From positions 1,184,641-1,248,640 of the forward strand of contig NZ_BMIC01000001.1 of assembly GCF_014641635.1 (NCBI RefSeq): a DNA stretch of 64,000 nt. The letters run 5' to 3'. Made by a program: the position numbers and the translations under genes. The stretch comes from Aquaticitalea lipolytica. GTDB lineage: Bacteria > Bacteroidota > Bacteroidia > Flavobacteriales > Flavobacteriaceae. Of this stretch, positions 16,630 through 25,671 are shown piece after piece. The notes beneath the pieces were generated by a model. The model saw nothing but the letters and a program-made list of their open reading frames with translations. It did no database searches and was not told the origin of the DNA. The first letter of the stretch is position 1. Each line of letters opens with the position of its first letter.

Positions 16630-17946
16630 ATGAATACAAAAACAATACCTTACGTACCTTACAAAGTCAAAGACATGTCTCTTGCGGCTTGGGGAAGAAA
16701 AGAAATAGAATTAGCTGAAGCTGAAATGCCAGGACTTATGAGTCTTCGCGAAGAATACGGAAATTCTCAACCTCTTAAAGGTGCTCGTATTGCTGGTTGT
16801 TTACACATGACAATTCAAACAGCTGTATTAATTGAAACCTTAAAAGCTCTAGGTGCAGAAGTTACATGGAGTTCTTGTAATATTTTCTCTACACAAGATC
16901 AAGCTGCAGCTGCAATTGCTGATGCTGGAATTCCTGTTTATGCTTGGAAAGGAATGAACGAAGAAGAATTTAACTGGTGTATTGAGCAAACGTTATTTTT
17001 TGGTGAAGACAGAAAGCCATTAAATATGATTCTTGATGATGGTGGTGATTTAACTAACATGGTTTTTGATAAATACCCAGAATTAATGGCTGGAATTAAT
17101 GGTTTATCTGAAGAAACTACAACAGGAGTTCATCGTTTATATGAGCGTATGAAAAACGGAACATTATCAATGCCTGCAATTAACGTGAACGATTCAGTTA
17201 CTAAAAGTAAATTTGATAATAAATACGGTTGTAAAGAAAGTGCTGTAGATGCTGTACGTCGTGCAACAGATGTTATGCTTGCTGGAAAACGTGTGGTTGT
17301 TTGTGGTTATGGTGATGTTGGTAAAGGTACTGCTGCTTCTTTTAAAGGTGCAGGTAGTATTGTAACTGTTACTGAAATAGACCCAATTTGTGCTTTACAA
17401 GCTGCAATGGACGGTTTTGAAGTAAAAAAATTAGAAACTGTTGTTGCTAATGCAGATATAGTAATTACAACTACAGGAAATAAAGACATTGTACAAGGAC
17501 GTCATTTTGAAATGATGAAAGACAAAACTATCGTTTGTAACATTGGTCACTTCGATAACGAAATTGAAATGTCTTGGTTAAACAAAAACTTTGGAAACAC
17601 TAAAGTAGAAATTAAACCTCAAGTTGATAAATATACAGTAAATGGTAAAGACATTATCATTTTAGCTGAAGGACGATTAGTTAATTTAGGTTGTGCAACA
17701 GGTCACCCAAGTTTTGTAATGAGTAATTCATTTACTAACCAAACGTTAGCTCAAATAGAACTTTGGACAAATAGAGATGCATACCAAAATGAAGTGTACA
17801 TGTTACCTAAACATTTAGATGAAAAAGTAGCAAAATTACACTTAGCAAAAATTGGTGTGGAATTGACAGAGCTACGTACTGAGCAAGCTGATTATATTGG
17901 CGTGCCTGTTGAAGGTCCATTTAAACCAGAATATTACAGATATTAA
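16630..17946 (+). CDS. ahcY: Adenosylhomocysteinase
   Basis: NAD-dependent hydrolysis of S-adenosylhomocysteine to homocysteine and adenosine, needed to relieve methyltransferase inhibition. 438 residues. [14 protein letters not shown]-like substrate region (here [17 protein letters not shown]), DDGGDLT, Rossmann motif [13 protein letters not shown] (about 221-233), and the C-terminal [10 protein letters not shown] tail that closes the partner's NAD site. Codon use looks optimised (many GGT/GCT), suggesting high expression. Confidence 0.97.
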   Translation: MNTKTIPYVPYKVKDMSLAAWGRKEIELAEAEMPGLMSLREEYGNSQPLKGARIAGCLHMTIQTAVLIETLKALGAEVTWSSCNIFSTQDQAAAAIADAGIPVYAWKGMNEEEFNWCIEQTLFFGEDRKPLNMILDDGGDLTNMVFDKYPELMAGINGLSEETTTGVHRLYERMKNGTLSMPAINVNDSVTKSKFDNKYGCKESAVDAVRRATDVMLAGKRVVVCGYGDVGKGTAASFKGAGSIVTVTEIDPICALQAAMDGFEVKKLETVVANADIVITTTGNKDIVQGRHFEMMKDKTIVCNIGHFDNEIEMSWLNKNFGNTKVEIKPQVDKYTVNGKDIIILAEGRLVNLGCATGHPSFVMSNSFTNQTLAQIELWTNRDAYQNEVYMLPKHLDEKVAKLHLAKIGVELTELRTEQADYIGVPVEGPFKPEYYRY

Positions 17947-17949
17947 AAA

Positions 17950-18016
17950 AAGACCGCTAGCGCTTTTAGACATAAGACCGCTTCGCTTTTAGATACAAGA
18001 CCCTTGCAGCAATGTG
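17950..18016. repeat. Short tandem repeat after ahcY
   Basis: Two 23-24-base units, each starting AAGACCGCT and ending CGCTTTTAGA plus 3-4 bases (17950-17973 and 17974-17996), then a partial third unit starting AAGACCCTTGCAGC. Non-coding; a small ORF across this region on the minus strand is an artefact of the repeat. The first unit follows the ahcY stop by 3 bases. Confidence 0.7.
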
Positions 18017-18030
18017 AGGTTTTTTTTGTC

Positions 18031-18080
18031 ACTTCGAGTGATTTTGTAGCGCAATAGCGATGCAAAATAGTATCGAGAAG
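18031..18080. repeat. Imperfect palindromic intergenic repeat
   Basis: CTTCGA (18032-18037) and ATTTTG (18041-18046) are mirrored by CAAAAT (18063-18068) and TCGAGAAG (18073-18080). From memory the CACTTCGAGTG...TATCGAGAAG pattern recurs in many flavobacterial intergenic regions; I cannot check copy number here. Confidence 0.5.
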
Positions 18081-18096
18081 TTGGGCAATTGCTAAA

Positions 18097-18160
18097 GCAC
18101 CACGCTTTCCGCTGTATCTTTTCTTTTTGAAGGAAAAAAGAAAAGGATGCCGCTGCAATC
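18097..18160 (-). repeat. Dispersed hairpin repeat, copy 1
   Basis: On the minus strand this reads GATTGCAGCGGCATCC, then an 11-bp hairpin (CTTTTCTTTTT/AAAAAGAAAAG, arms 18118-18128 and 18135-18145), then GATACAGCGGAAAGCG. The same order of blocks recurs on the plus strand at 51103-51172. No protein is plausible here. Confidence 0.65.
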
Positions 18161-18251
18161 GTTATTGCGAAATAATTTAGTATATTTATTTTCTCCCTAT
18201 TCTTTTACCAAATGGTAAGTGAAAGGGATTTTTAATTTATAACAAATTTGT

Positions 18252-19181
18252 ATGAGATACATAATTATAACATTAGTAATAGCTGCTATATTAGCTCTTT
18301 TATCATATTTTTTGGATTTCGTAAATAACAAAAGTGATAAAGTATTCTTAATTACAATATCAATAATTTTAATTTTAACAGGCTTGTTTTTTTCTGTAAA
18401 GTCAGAAATTTTAAAAGATTCAGATGAGAAGTTTAAAGTTAAAAAAATTGATACAACATTAAATAATACAATAACTTTAAAAAAGAAAGCAGATTCAATT
18501 ATTGAAAATTTAAATGAAAGTTTAGAAAAGACTATAAAAATTAAGAAAAATATTGATAGTCAAAATAAAAAATTGGGAGATATTGAAAAAGATGTTAAGC
18601 TTCAAATTAAGACTTTAAATAGCACATTAAAACAAACAGAAATATTTCAAAAAATGGTTGATGAGCAAAATAAGAGAGATATTGCTCAATTTGAAAGAGA
18701 CGCTGCTAAAATTGAAATATTTTCAGGAGATATAAAATTAATTAATCTACCTGAAAATAATGATAAATATAAATTAAAATTTTATCTAAGAAATAGTGGA
18801 AAGAGAAAAGCTACTAATGTTAAAATAAATAGTAATCTACTATTCTATAAGAATGGAAAGTTTGCTTTTGTATATGAACCGGATAGTTTAATGATTGATT
18901 TTAATGATATATTAGGAAGTGACTTTAATAGTAACAATAATTTTCCATATCTAGAATCAGTATATCCATATAATATTAGAGAATTTGATTCAGCATTTTT
19001 AATAATTAAATTAATATATGAAGATGAATCATTTAAAAAACCAATTAAAGAGAACTTTTTATTTATTTGTCCTGAAATTGAAAAAAACAGCTTAAAATTC
19101 TATAACTTAACTGATAATCAAATAAGCAATTTGACTGAATATATTAATAATTCAAACTTTTCTTTTTTATTAAGCAATTAG
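18252..19181 (+). CDS. Unrecognised membrane protein with coiled coil
   Basis: 309 residues. Two N-terminal TM helices (about 3-24 and 32-50), a Lys/Glu-rich coiled coil (about 60-155), then a beta-rich domain (about 165-300) with KLKFYLRNSGKRKATNVKI, typical of an Ig-like or CARDB-like fold. No family recognised. The gene is more AT-rich than ahcY upstream, with many AAT/AAA/ATA codons, and follows a cluster of intergenic repeats, which together suggest an accessory insertion between two methionine-cycle genes. The ATG at 18252 fits the first TM helix. Confidence 0.75.
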   Translation: MRYIIITLVIAAILALLSYFLDFVNNKSDKVFLITISIILILTGLFFSVKSEILKDSDEKFKVKKIDTTLNNTITLKKKADSIIENLNESLEKTIKIKKNIDSQNKKLGDIEKDVKLQIKTLNSTLKQTEIFQKMVDEQNKRDIAQFERDAAKIEIFSGDIKLINLPENNDKYKLKFYLRNSGKRKATNVKINSNLLFYKNGKFAFVYEPDSLMIDFNDILGSDFNSNNNFPYLESVYPYNIREFDSAFLIIKLIYEDESFKKPIKENFLFICPEIEKNSLKFYNLTDNQISNLTEYINNSNFSFLLSN

Positions 19182-19207
19182 CTTTTTAATTTCAAATTGT
19201 TTAAAAT

Positions 19208-20350
19208 ATGCAACACAACTCAAAACTTCCTAACGTAGGTACAACCATTTTTACAGTCATGAGTACTTTGGCTAATCAGCACAACGCACTTAATTTGTCG
19301 CAAGGATTCCCAAATTTTAAAAGTGACCAGAAATTAATGGACTTAGTAACTCAAGCAATGAATTCTGATTACAATCAGTATGCTCCAATGGCTGGAAATA
19401 TTGATTTACGCATTGCTATTGCTAATAAATTTAATCTTTTATATCAAACAAGTTATCATCCAGAAACAGAAATTACTGTTACAGCAGGAGCTACACAAGC
19501 TATATACACTATCATTTCGGCATTTATAAGACCAAATGATGAAGTCATCATTTTTAGACCTGCTTACGATTGCTATGAACCTGCTATTGAACTTAATGGT
19601 GGAAAAACTATTTCTGTTCAATTAAATGCTCCTAATTATAAAGTAGATTGGCATGAAGTAAAACAAAAAATAAATAGCAATACTAAAATGGTTATCATCA
19701 ATACACCACAAAACCCAAGTGGCACTGTGTTTACAAAAAATGATATGCTTCAACTTCAAGAAATACTTAAAGGCACTAACATTATTTTAATAAGTGATGA
19801 AGTGTATGAGCATATTATTTTTGATGATGAGAAGCATCAAAGTGCATGTTTTTTTCCAGATTTAAAATCGAGAAGTTTTGTAGTTGCTTCTTTTGGAAAA
19901 ACATTTCATAATACAGGTTGGAAAGTTGGTTATTGTTGTGCGCCAAAAGAGTTAATGGATGAATTTAAAAAAGTACATCAGTTTAATGTGTTTTGTGTAA
20001 ATCATCCAACACAAAAAGCATTAGCAGATTATTTACAAAATCCAGAACATTATTTAGGATTATCAGAGTTTTATCAGCAGAAAAGAGATTTGTTTTTAAG
20101 TTTAATAAAAGACTCTCGTTTTAAAATTACTCCAGCAAAAGGAACTTACTTTCAAGTTTTAGATTATTCAGAAATTACTAACGAACATGATGTCGATTTT
20201 GCAAAGCGATTAACCATCGACAATAAAATTGCTTCGATACCAATGTCGGTTTTTAATGAAAATAATATAGATAACAAGGTCTTGAGATTTTGCTTTGCTA
20301 AAACTGATGAAACATTAGTAAAAGCTGCTAACATATTAAACCTCATCTAA
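19208..20350 (+). CDS. ybdL: Methionine aminotransferase (PLP fold type I)
   Basis: 380 residues. NALNLSQGFPNF (about 27-38), AGATQAIY, NTPQNPSGTVF (about 165-175), SDEVYEHI and the PLP-lysine region SFGKTFHNTGWKVGYC (Lys at about 235). Closest in pattern to E. coli YbdL, which transaminates methionine with 2-oxo acids. Near ahcY, which fits methionine-cycle metabolism. Other aromatic/glutamine transaminase activities cannot be excluded. Confidence 0.9.
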   Translation: MQHNSKLPNVGTTIFTVMSTLANQHNALNLSQGFPNFKSDQKLMDLVTQAMNSDYNQYAPMAGNIDLRIAIANKFNLLYQTSYHPETEITVTAGATQAIYTIISAFIRPNDEVIIFRPAYDCYEPAIELNGGKTISVQLNAPNYKVDWHEVKQKINSNTKMVIINTPQNPSGTVFTKNDMLQLQEILKGTNIILISDEVYEHIIFDDEKHQSACFFPDLKSRSFVVASFGKTFHNTGWKVGYCCAPKELMDEFKKVHQFNVFCVNHPTQKALADYLQNPEHYLGLSEFYQQKRDLFLSLIKDSRFKITPAKGTYFQVLDYSEITNEHDVDFAKRLTIDNKIASIPMSVFNENNIDNKVLRFCFAKTDETLVKAANILNLI

Positions 20351-20854
20351 TCGCATTAACCAATCGGTTTGTCTGTCGTTTCCTATATAAAAAGAATGCG
20401 TGTCAAATTTAGTAAATCCATGACGTTCATAAAACTTAACAGCATTAACGTTCTGCTGCCAAACACCAAGCCATAGCCAAGTTTTCCCCATTTTTTTAGT
20501 CAATTCAATAATCCAATTTATTATATGTGCTCCAAAATTTTGACCTTGAAACGCTTTTAAAACATAAATACGCGAAAGCTCTAAAGAATGTTTACCAAAA
20601 GGTTCAGCTTGTGCTTCATTTTCATTTATCTTAAAGTAGCATACTAAATCACTTTTAGAGTACACAAAATAAAATTGAGAATTAGAGTTTAGAATTTCTG
20701 TTTTGATTTGTTCTTTGCTAAAAGCAATATCAATATATGTTTTAAAATCTTCTGGATTATTCTCTTTTTCAAAAGCATCAATAAACGTTTGTCTTGATAT
20801 GTTAGTCAACATATCTAAGTCACTCAAAGTGCATTTCTTAAACGTTAAATTCAT
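20336..20854 (-). CDS. GNAT family N-acetyltransferase
   Basis: 172 residues. Acetyl-CoA-binding motif A is seen as ELSRIYVLKAFQGQNFGAHIINWII (Q/R-x-x-G-x-G/A region near residues 98-105), followed by WLWLGVWQQNVNAVKFYERHGF, typical of the SpeG/PaiA-like polyamine acetyltransferase group. Substrate not predictable. Convergent with ybdL, overlapping its end by 15 bases. Confidence 0.88.
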   Translation of the reverse strand: MNLTFKKCTLSDLDMLTNISRQTFIDAFEKENNPEDFKTYIDIAFSKEQIKTEILNSNSQFYFVYSKSDLVCYFKINENEAQAEPFGKHSLELSRIYVLKAFQGQNFGAHIINWIIELTKKMGKTWLWLGVWQQNVNAVKFYERHGFTKFDTHSFYIGNDRQTDWLMRLDEV

Positions 20855-20867
20855 ATCAATATTGATA
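20854..20867. promoter_or_regulatory. Perfect 14-base palindrome at the GNAT start
   Basis: TATCAATATTGATA reads the same on both strands and touches the start codon of the acetyltransferase gene. It could be an operator for a dimeric regulator; AT-rich palindromes also arise by chance. Confidence 0.3.
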
Positions 20868-20944
20868 AAAATTAATTGAAAAACAATTACATTTATACTA
20901 TTAAACTAGATACTAAATTAAAGAATTTAGAGTGACTTTTTTTA

Positions 20945-20952
20945 TAGTTTTG
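20945..20952 (+). promoter_or_regulatory. Putative -7 box (TAGTTTTG)
   Basis: TAGTTTTG matches TAnnTTTG, 36 bases before the ATG of the Lys/Glu-rich secreted protein. No clear -33 element. Confidence 0.45.
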
Positions 20953-20988
20953 TGTTTAGTTATTAAATAACATTTTAAAGTATAAACT

Positions 20989-21486
20989 ATGAAATTTTGG
21001 ATTTTATTATTGTTCTTAATGTTTGGGCTAAACTCTTATGCTCAACAAGTTGAACACGAAGGCGTGAAATATGAAGTAAAAGGAAAAACTATTTATCAAG
21101 ATGGTAAAGACGTAACCGCAACTTTATCTGCTGAAAAGCTACAAGAAATAAAAAGTATTGCTGGCCAAAAAGCTAAGACTGAAAAGGAAGCCAAAAAAAG
21201 AGAGAAAGAGCAAAAGAAAGCTGAACAGGAAATGAAAAAAGCTGAAAAAGCTCAGAAAAAAGCAGAAAAGGCTCAAAAAAAGGCTGAAAAAGAACTAAAA
21301 CGCAAGCAAAAAGCACAAGATGCTTATGAAAAAGCTTCGAAAAAGCTAGAACAAAATCAGGCGAAATACGAAAAGCTAAAAAACAGAGGTAAATTATCTC
21401 CTAATGATGAAGAAAAATGGCTTAAAAAACTTGAAGGTTATAGAGAAGATTTAGAAAAAGCTAAAAAGAAATTAAACCGATCTTAA
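20989..21486 (+). CDS. Secreted Lys/Glu/Ala-rich coiled-coil protein
   Basis: 165 residues. Signal peptide of about 18 residues (MKFWILLLFLMFGLNSYAQ), a short globular start (about 20-55) and then a long highly charged helix built from near-repeats of KKAEKAQ (about 60-115). The composition suggests an extended periplasmic coiled coil. No named family. The nitrilase-family gene follows at once. Confidence 0.72.
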   Translation: MKFWILLLFLMFGLNSYAQQVEHEGVKYEVKGKTIYQDGKDVTATLSAEKLQEIKSIAGQKAKTEKEAKKREKEQKKAEQEMKKAEKAQKKAEKAQKKAEKELKRKQKAQDAYEKASKKLEQNQAKYEKLKNRGKLSPNDEEKWLKKLEGYREDLEKAKKKLNRS

Positions 21487-21487
21487 T

Positions 21488-22270
21488 CTGAAACAAGATA
21501 AATTAAATATCGCACTTATTCAGTCTGTTTTGGTATGGGAAAACCCATCTCAAAACAGACTGAATTTTTTAAACAAAATTGATAGTATTACTCAACCTGT
21601 TGATATTATTGTTCTTCCCGAAATGTTTACATCTGGCTTCACCATGAATCCAAAGGGTGTTGCTGAAACAATGCAAGGCGAAACCGTTTCATGGATGAAG
21701 AGTATAGCATCAAAAAAACAAGCTGCAATTACTGGGAGTTTGATAATAAAAGAGAATGACAATTATTATAATCGTTTGTTATTTGTGCATCCAAATGGTG
21801 AGATTAATAGTTATGACAAGCGCCATACTTTTACTCTTGCAGGAGAAGACAAAGTCTATACTGCTGGAACAAAAAAGCTCATTGTAGCCTTTAAAGGTTG
21901 GAGTATTTGCCCTTTAATTTGTTATGATTTACGTTTTCCTGTTTGGGCTAGAAATACTGAAAATTATGAGGTTTTAATATATGTTGCCAACTGGCCTAAA
22001 CCTCGTGTTAATGCTTGGGATGCACTTTTAAAAGCAAGAGCAATTGAAAATATGAGTTATTGTATTGGAGTAAACCGAGTTGGGTTAGATGCTAATAATC
22101 ATGAATATTCTGGTCATTCAGCAGCTTATGATGTATTAGGTAATAGATTAGATACAACACCTTTTGATAAAGAAGCTATAAGTATTGTAACTCTAGATAA
22201 AACTGAATTGGAAAACTATAGAAATAAACTTAACTTTTTAAATGATAAAGACGAGTTTACTCTAAAGTAA
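21488..22270 (+). CDS. Nitrilase-superfamily omega-amidase (YafV-like), CTG start proposed
   Basis: Carbon-nitrogen hydrolase with the Glu-Lys-Cys triad: Glu in VLPEMFTSGF, Lys in SYDKRHTF, Cys in CPLICYDLRFP. YafV-like omega-amidases hydrolyse 2-oxoglutaramate or 2-oxosuccinamate, and such an enzyme completes methionine salvage with ybdL-type aminotransferases. The first ATG/GTG/TTG is a TTG at 21530, but that would drop the first beta-strand. In frame upstream the codons spell KLNIALIQSVLVWENP, the conserved family N-terminus, and the only candidate start is the CTG at 21488, right after the preceding stop. The protein would then be 260 residues. Confidence 0.85.
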   Translation: MKQDKLNIALIQSVLVWENPSQNRLNFLNKIDSITQPVDIIVLPEMFTSGFTMNPKGVAETMQGETVSWMKSIASKKQAAITGSLIIKENDNYYNRLLFVHPNGEINSYDKRHTFTLAGEDKVYTAGTKKLIVAFKGWSICPLICYDLRFPVWARNTENYEVLIYVANWPKPRVNAWDALLKARAIENMSYCIGVNRVGLDANNHEYSGHSAAYDVLGNRLDTTPFDKEAISIVTLDKTELENYRNKLNFLNDKDEFTLK

Positions 22271-23861
22271 AATCTTGAATTATATCCCAATTTGCTGAAG
22301 CTTCAATAAGTTTTGAATCATAACTAATACGCTCTGGTTGAATCTTTTTAAGATAATTACCAGTATCCCATTTTTGGTTTCCATTAGCATCAAAAACAAC
22401 TCTTAAATAATAATTTCCAGTATTTATATATCTAAAATCGAATACTTTTGGCTTATCGGCAAACTGTTCATATTTTAAATTTCCTTTTTCATCAGTTAAT
22501 TGAACAATTACAGGATATGTTGCATTATTTAATACAACCCTAATATTAGCATAATCTGAATACGCTTTGGTTTGCAAATTATAATTTAGTGTATCATTTA
22601 CTTCTCCAAAAAAACTGGTTAATGCTTCTGGTAGCATTTTAATTTTATAGACTTGAGACTCTTTCTTTTCGAACTGAAAAGTATATTTATTATGCAGCTC
22701 ATCAAACTGAGTTGTAAAAGGCACAGGAACAGAATCTTTATCAATAATTTTAATTAAATCTTCACGAATAAAAGTAAAAGGAACTGAGCCTTCAATTTCA
22801 AAATTTTGATTAAAATTTAAACTCCCTTTTTGAATTGCGTTAATAGTAAGAGAATCTTTTTTGAAATCTCTAAATTTAAAATTTAATGTATCTCTATGTT
22901 CTTTATTACTTACTACAAATAAAGTTGAATCTCTTTCCAGGCTTTTATTATACCAATAATATAAAGTATCAGATTTAACATCTTTAGTAATTCGTTCTAC
23001 TAATCCTTCTGGTCTATCACCCAGCAATTCAATTTGCATATTTTTATAATCGCCTTCAAAACCAAAAGCTATTTTTTGACCAGCAGCTTGCTTGGGCTTA
23101 ACAGCTTTAAAATCTAACTCTTCTTTAAATAATTTAACAGAGTAAACAGTATCTGAAGGCACTGTTATTACCTTGTCGTAAAAACCTATTTTATCTTCTT
23201 TTTGCTGATATGTAAAATTTCTGTTTTCATCTTTTAACGCTACCAATTTATATTTCCCTGCTTTAATGTTTTCGATATTAAATGTTGTTACGCTGTCTAA
23301 TGTATTAGTAATGTATTTAGGCTTTTTTTTGTAAACAACAGAATCGTTATAAGTAGAATCAACTTCGTAAAGCATAACAGACACAAACGTATCTGCTGTC
23401 ATACTTTCAGCATCTAAAATATTTCCTTTTACAGAAAGTGAGTCTATATAATTGCCTGTTGAAAATACATATTTATAGTATGGATATGGATTTTCTTCAT
23501 TATTATCAACTATACTCGTACCAAAATTAAAAGCATATGTTGTATTTGGTTGTAAAGTGTCTTTTAAAACAATTTTAATGTATTTACTAGCTGTTCCTAA
23601 AGGTGTAATATCAGGTTCAGTAGTCATTGGCGGCGAAATAATAAGCTGCTTTTGAATATCTTTTATTTTGATATACTCATCAAAATAAATTCGTATTTCA
23701 TTGCCTTTAAAATTAGTAGTAAAATTTTCAGGTGTAGACTTTGTTATTTTTGGTGGCATCTCGTCTTTTTCACCTCCTGAAGGTGTGCCTCTATTAGCAC
23801 AAGATACTACTAAGACCAAAACTGATAAGAAAGTAAAAAATCTATAAAAAAACTTTTGCAT
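22257..23861 (-). CDS. Ig-like domain lipoprotein (Bacteroidota surface type)
   Basis: 534 residues with a lipoprotein signal ending VVSC (Cys21) followed by ANRGTPSGGEKDEMPPKI, the usual opening of a large Bacteroidota family. Residues about 37-130 form an SbsA-like Ig domain (FDEYIKIKDIQKQLIISPP, PNTTYAFNFGTSIVDNNE); the rest is beta-rich, ending with a prealbumin-like segment (RVVFDANGNQKWDTGNY). Probably lipid-anchored in the outer membrane; role unknown. Converges on the nitrilase gene with a 14-base overlap. Confidence 0.85.
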   Translation of the reverse strand: MQKFFYRFFTFLSVLVLVVSCANRGTPSGGEKDEMPPKITKSTPENFTTNFKGNEIRIYFDEYIKIKDIQKQLIISPPMTTEPDITPLGTASKYIKIVLKDTLQPNTTYAFNFGTSIVDNNEENPYPYYKYVFSTGNYIDSLSVKGNILDAESMTADTFVSVMLYEVDSTYNDSVVYKKKPKYITNTLDSVTTFNIENIKAGKYKLVALKDENRNFTYQQKEDKIGFYDKVITVPSDTVYSVKLFKEELDFKAVKPKQAAGQKIAFGFEGDYKNMQIELLGDRPEGLVERITKDVKSDTLYYWYNKSLERDSTLFVVSNKEHRDTLNFKFRDFKKDSLTINAIQKGSLNFNQNFEIEGSVPFTFIREDLIKIIDKDSVPVPFTTQFDELHNKYTFQFEKKESQVYKIKMLPEALTSFFGEVNDTLNYNLQTKAYSDYANIRVVLNNATYPVIVQLTDEKGNLKYEQFADKPKVFDFRYINTGNYYLRVVFDANGNQKWDTGNYLKKIQPERISYDSKLIEASANWDIIQDFTLE

Positions 23862-23961
23862 GCGCTGTTTTAAAATTTAAAGCAAATTAACAACATATTT
23901 GGGATACTAACGAAAACGATAAGGCTAAAATTACTATTAAATTCATATCATTTTGTTAAAA

Positions 23962-24642
23962 CTATTCTGTAATTGCCATCGTTGCAATGCTTATTTTAAT
24001 ATTGTCTATAGCAAGTAAAGCATTAGAACAAGCCTCAAGTGTTGCTCCTGTTGTAATAATATCGTCAACTAATAAAATATGCTTGCCTTTTAGAGAGGTC
24101 TTTTCTACAATTGAAAAATCGGAGTTATGGGTTGTAACTCTTTTTAATCTGTCTTTAAATACTTGCGTTGTAGTTGCTTTAGTTTTAATTAAAACATCAT
24201 CATTATAAACTGTATTTAACGCTTTTGCTATTTCTTTTCCAAACTTATCAACTTGGTTGTATCCTCTTTTACGCAAGCGAGATTTATGTAACGGAACAGG
24301 AATAACTACATCTATATCATTATAAAGATTAGTGTTTTTAAGCTCAGCACCTAACCATTGCCCTAAAAACAAGCCAACCTCATCATAACCTTTATATTTT
24401 AGATTATGAATCATGTGTTGTACTTTCCCTTTTTTATGAAACCACAATAATGAAGTGGCATTACAGAAATTTACTCGTCCGTATAACCTTTTTGTTACAG
24501 CATTATCAGGTTTAGTATGAAAATCTGTTATAGGAAATTCATGCCTACATGCTGTACAAACATATTGCTCATTATCACCTAAATGCTCTTCACATGCTAA
24601 GCAAACCTTTGGAAAAAACAAGTTTAACAAATTTATTATCAT
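23962..24642 (-). CDS. comF: ComF-family phosphoribosyltransferase-like protein
   Basis: 226 residues from the ATG at 24642; a longer frame starting at 24669 adds nine less likely residues. N-terminal zinc-ribbon cysteines (CLAC...CTAC), conserved VIPVPLHKSRLRKRGYNQ and the PRPP-binding loop LLVDDIITTGATLEA. ComF proteins take part in DNA uptake or primosome-linked repair in other bacteria. A stand-alone gene here. Confidence 0.9.
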   Translation of the reverse strand: MIINLLNLFFPKVCLACEEHLGDNEQYVCTACRHEFPITDFHTKPDNAVTKRLYGRVNFCNATSLLWFHKKGKVQHMIHNLKYKGYDEVGLFLGQWLGAELKNTNLYNDIDVVIPVPLHKSRLRKRGYNQVDKFGKEIAKALNTVYNDDVLIKTKATTTQVFKDRLKRVTTHNSDFSIVEKTSLKGKHILLVDDIITTGATLEACSNALLAIDNIKISIATMAITE

Positions 24643-24732
24643 TTTATCGATAAAAAAGAGATAACACAAACATAATATATATTTTCGCTCCAGTTAATTA
24701 AATAATTCATAACCTCCCTCAATAATTAAATA

Positions 24733-25617
24733 ATGATAGTTAACCCTCAACTATTTAACTACAGATTAATTATAGGTTCTTTAATAGTGGCCATTGCAGT
24801 TTTGGCGGTTTTTAGTTTTACAAATTACGAATCAATTAAATCGCATCAGCTATTTTTAGAACAAGAAAAAAAATTAGTCGAAGGTGAATTATCTCAAATG
24901 TTAGTGAGATATGACGAAGTATCTACAACTAATGATGATATATCCTTAAAACTTAAAGAAGCTAAACTGTCAACAAAAATGGCTTTAGATTCTCTTCGAT
25001 TATTAAAAAGTGATTTCTCGGTAATTTCAAAATACAAAAGTCAGCTTATAACATTAAAATCTAAAAACAAAGAACTTTTTGAAACCATCAGTTCGTTAGA
25101 TGACATAAATAAGAAACTTGAAAAAGACAAACTTCTAGCTTTTAATGAATTAAGAAAGCAAAAAGAAGAAAACTCTTCCTTAGCAAAAGAAAATAAAGAT
25201 TTAAATAAAGCCCTAGAAAAAGGAGCCTTACTTACAGCAAATTCTTTTAAAGCAAAAGCGTATCAAACCGTTTCAGGAAAACAGTACGAGACAAAAAAGG
25301 CATCGAAAGCCACTTCAATTCAAGTGTGTTTTACTTTAGCTGAAAACGCATTAGCACTCAAAGGAGAAAAAGAGTTATACATACAAATAGTTAACCCTAA
25401 AAATAATGTAGTAGCAGATAAAGGCTCTATCGAATTTGGCACGTCTTCATTAATATATAGCTCAAAAAACAATGTATATTACAATAACGATGTTGTTGAT
25501 ATTTGTACAAATATTGAAGCCGACATTGATGACAAACCACTTACAAAAGGCATTTACTACGTATCTGTTTTTTATAAAGACAGAAAATTAGGAAATACTC
25601 AAATTGTACTAGACTAA
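24733..25617 (+). CDS. Single-pass membrane protein with coiled coil, unknown function
   Basis: 294 residues: TM helix at about 12-31, coiled coil at about 38-180 with regular Leu/Lys/Glu spacing, and a C-terminal beta domain (about 195-294; SIQVCFTLAENALALKGEKELYIQIVNP in parts). The C-terminal domain has two cysteines (QVCF, DICT). Family unknown to me. It sits just before glyS with a terminator between. Confidence 0.75.
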   Translation: MIVNPQLFNYRLIIGSLIVAIAVLAVFSFTNYESIKSHQLFLEQEKKLVEGELSQMLVRYDEVSTTNDDISLKLKEAKLSTKMALDSLRLLKSDFSVISKYKSQLITLKSKNKELFETISSLDDINKKLEKDKLLAFNELRKQKEENSSLAKENKDLNKALEKGALLTANSFKAKAYQTVSGKQYETKKASKATSIQVCFTLAENALALKGEKELYIQIVNPKNNVVADKGSIEFGTSSLIYSSKNNVYYNNDVVDICTNIEADIDDKPLTKGIYYVSVFYKDRKLGNTQIVLD

Positions 25618-25636
25618 TTCAAACAAATATATTTTA

Positions 25637-25671
25637 ATAAACCGTTCTATTAATTGGAGCGGTTTTTTATT
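25637..25671 (+). terminator. Intrinsic terminator before glyS
   Basis: AAACCG (25639-25644) pairs with CGGTTT (25660-25665) and is extended by flanking A/T and inner GC pairs; a T6 run follows. Its T-run merges with the -7 box of glyS. Confidence 0.65.

Noticed and set aside
17943-18158. 71-codon minus-strand ORF after ahcY
   Set aside because: It spans the tandem repeat and the dispersed hairpin repeat, has no protein-like conservation and no plausible start signal.
21241-21300. Tandem DNA repeat in the Lys/Glu-rich gene as a CRISPR-like array
   Set aside because: The repeats are codon-level echoes of the KKAEKAQ motif, with no spacers.
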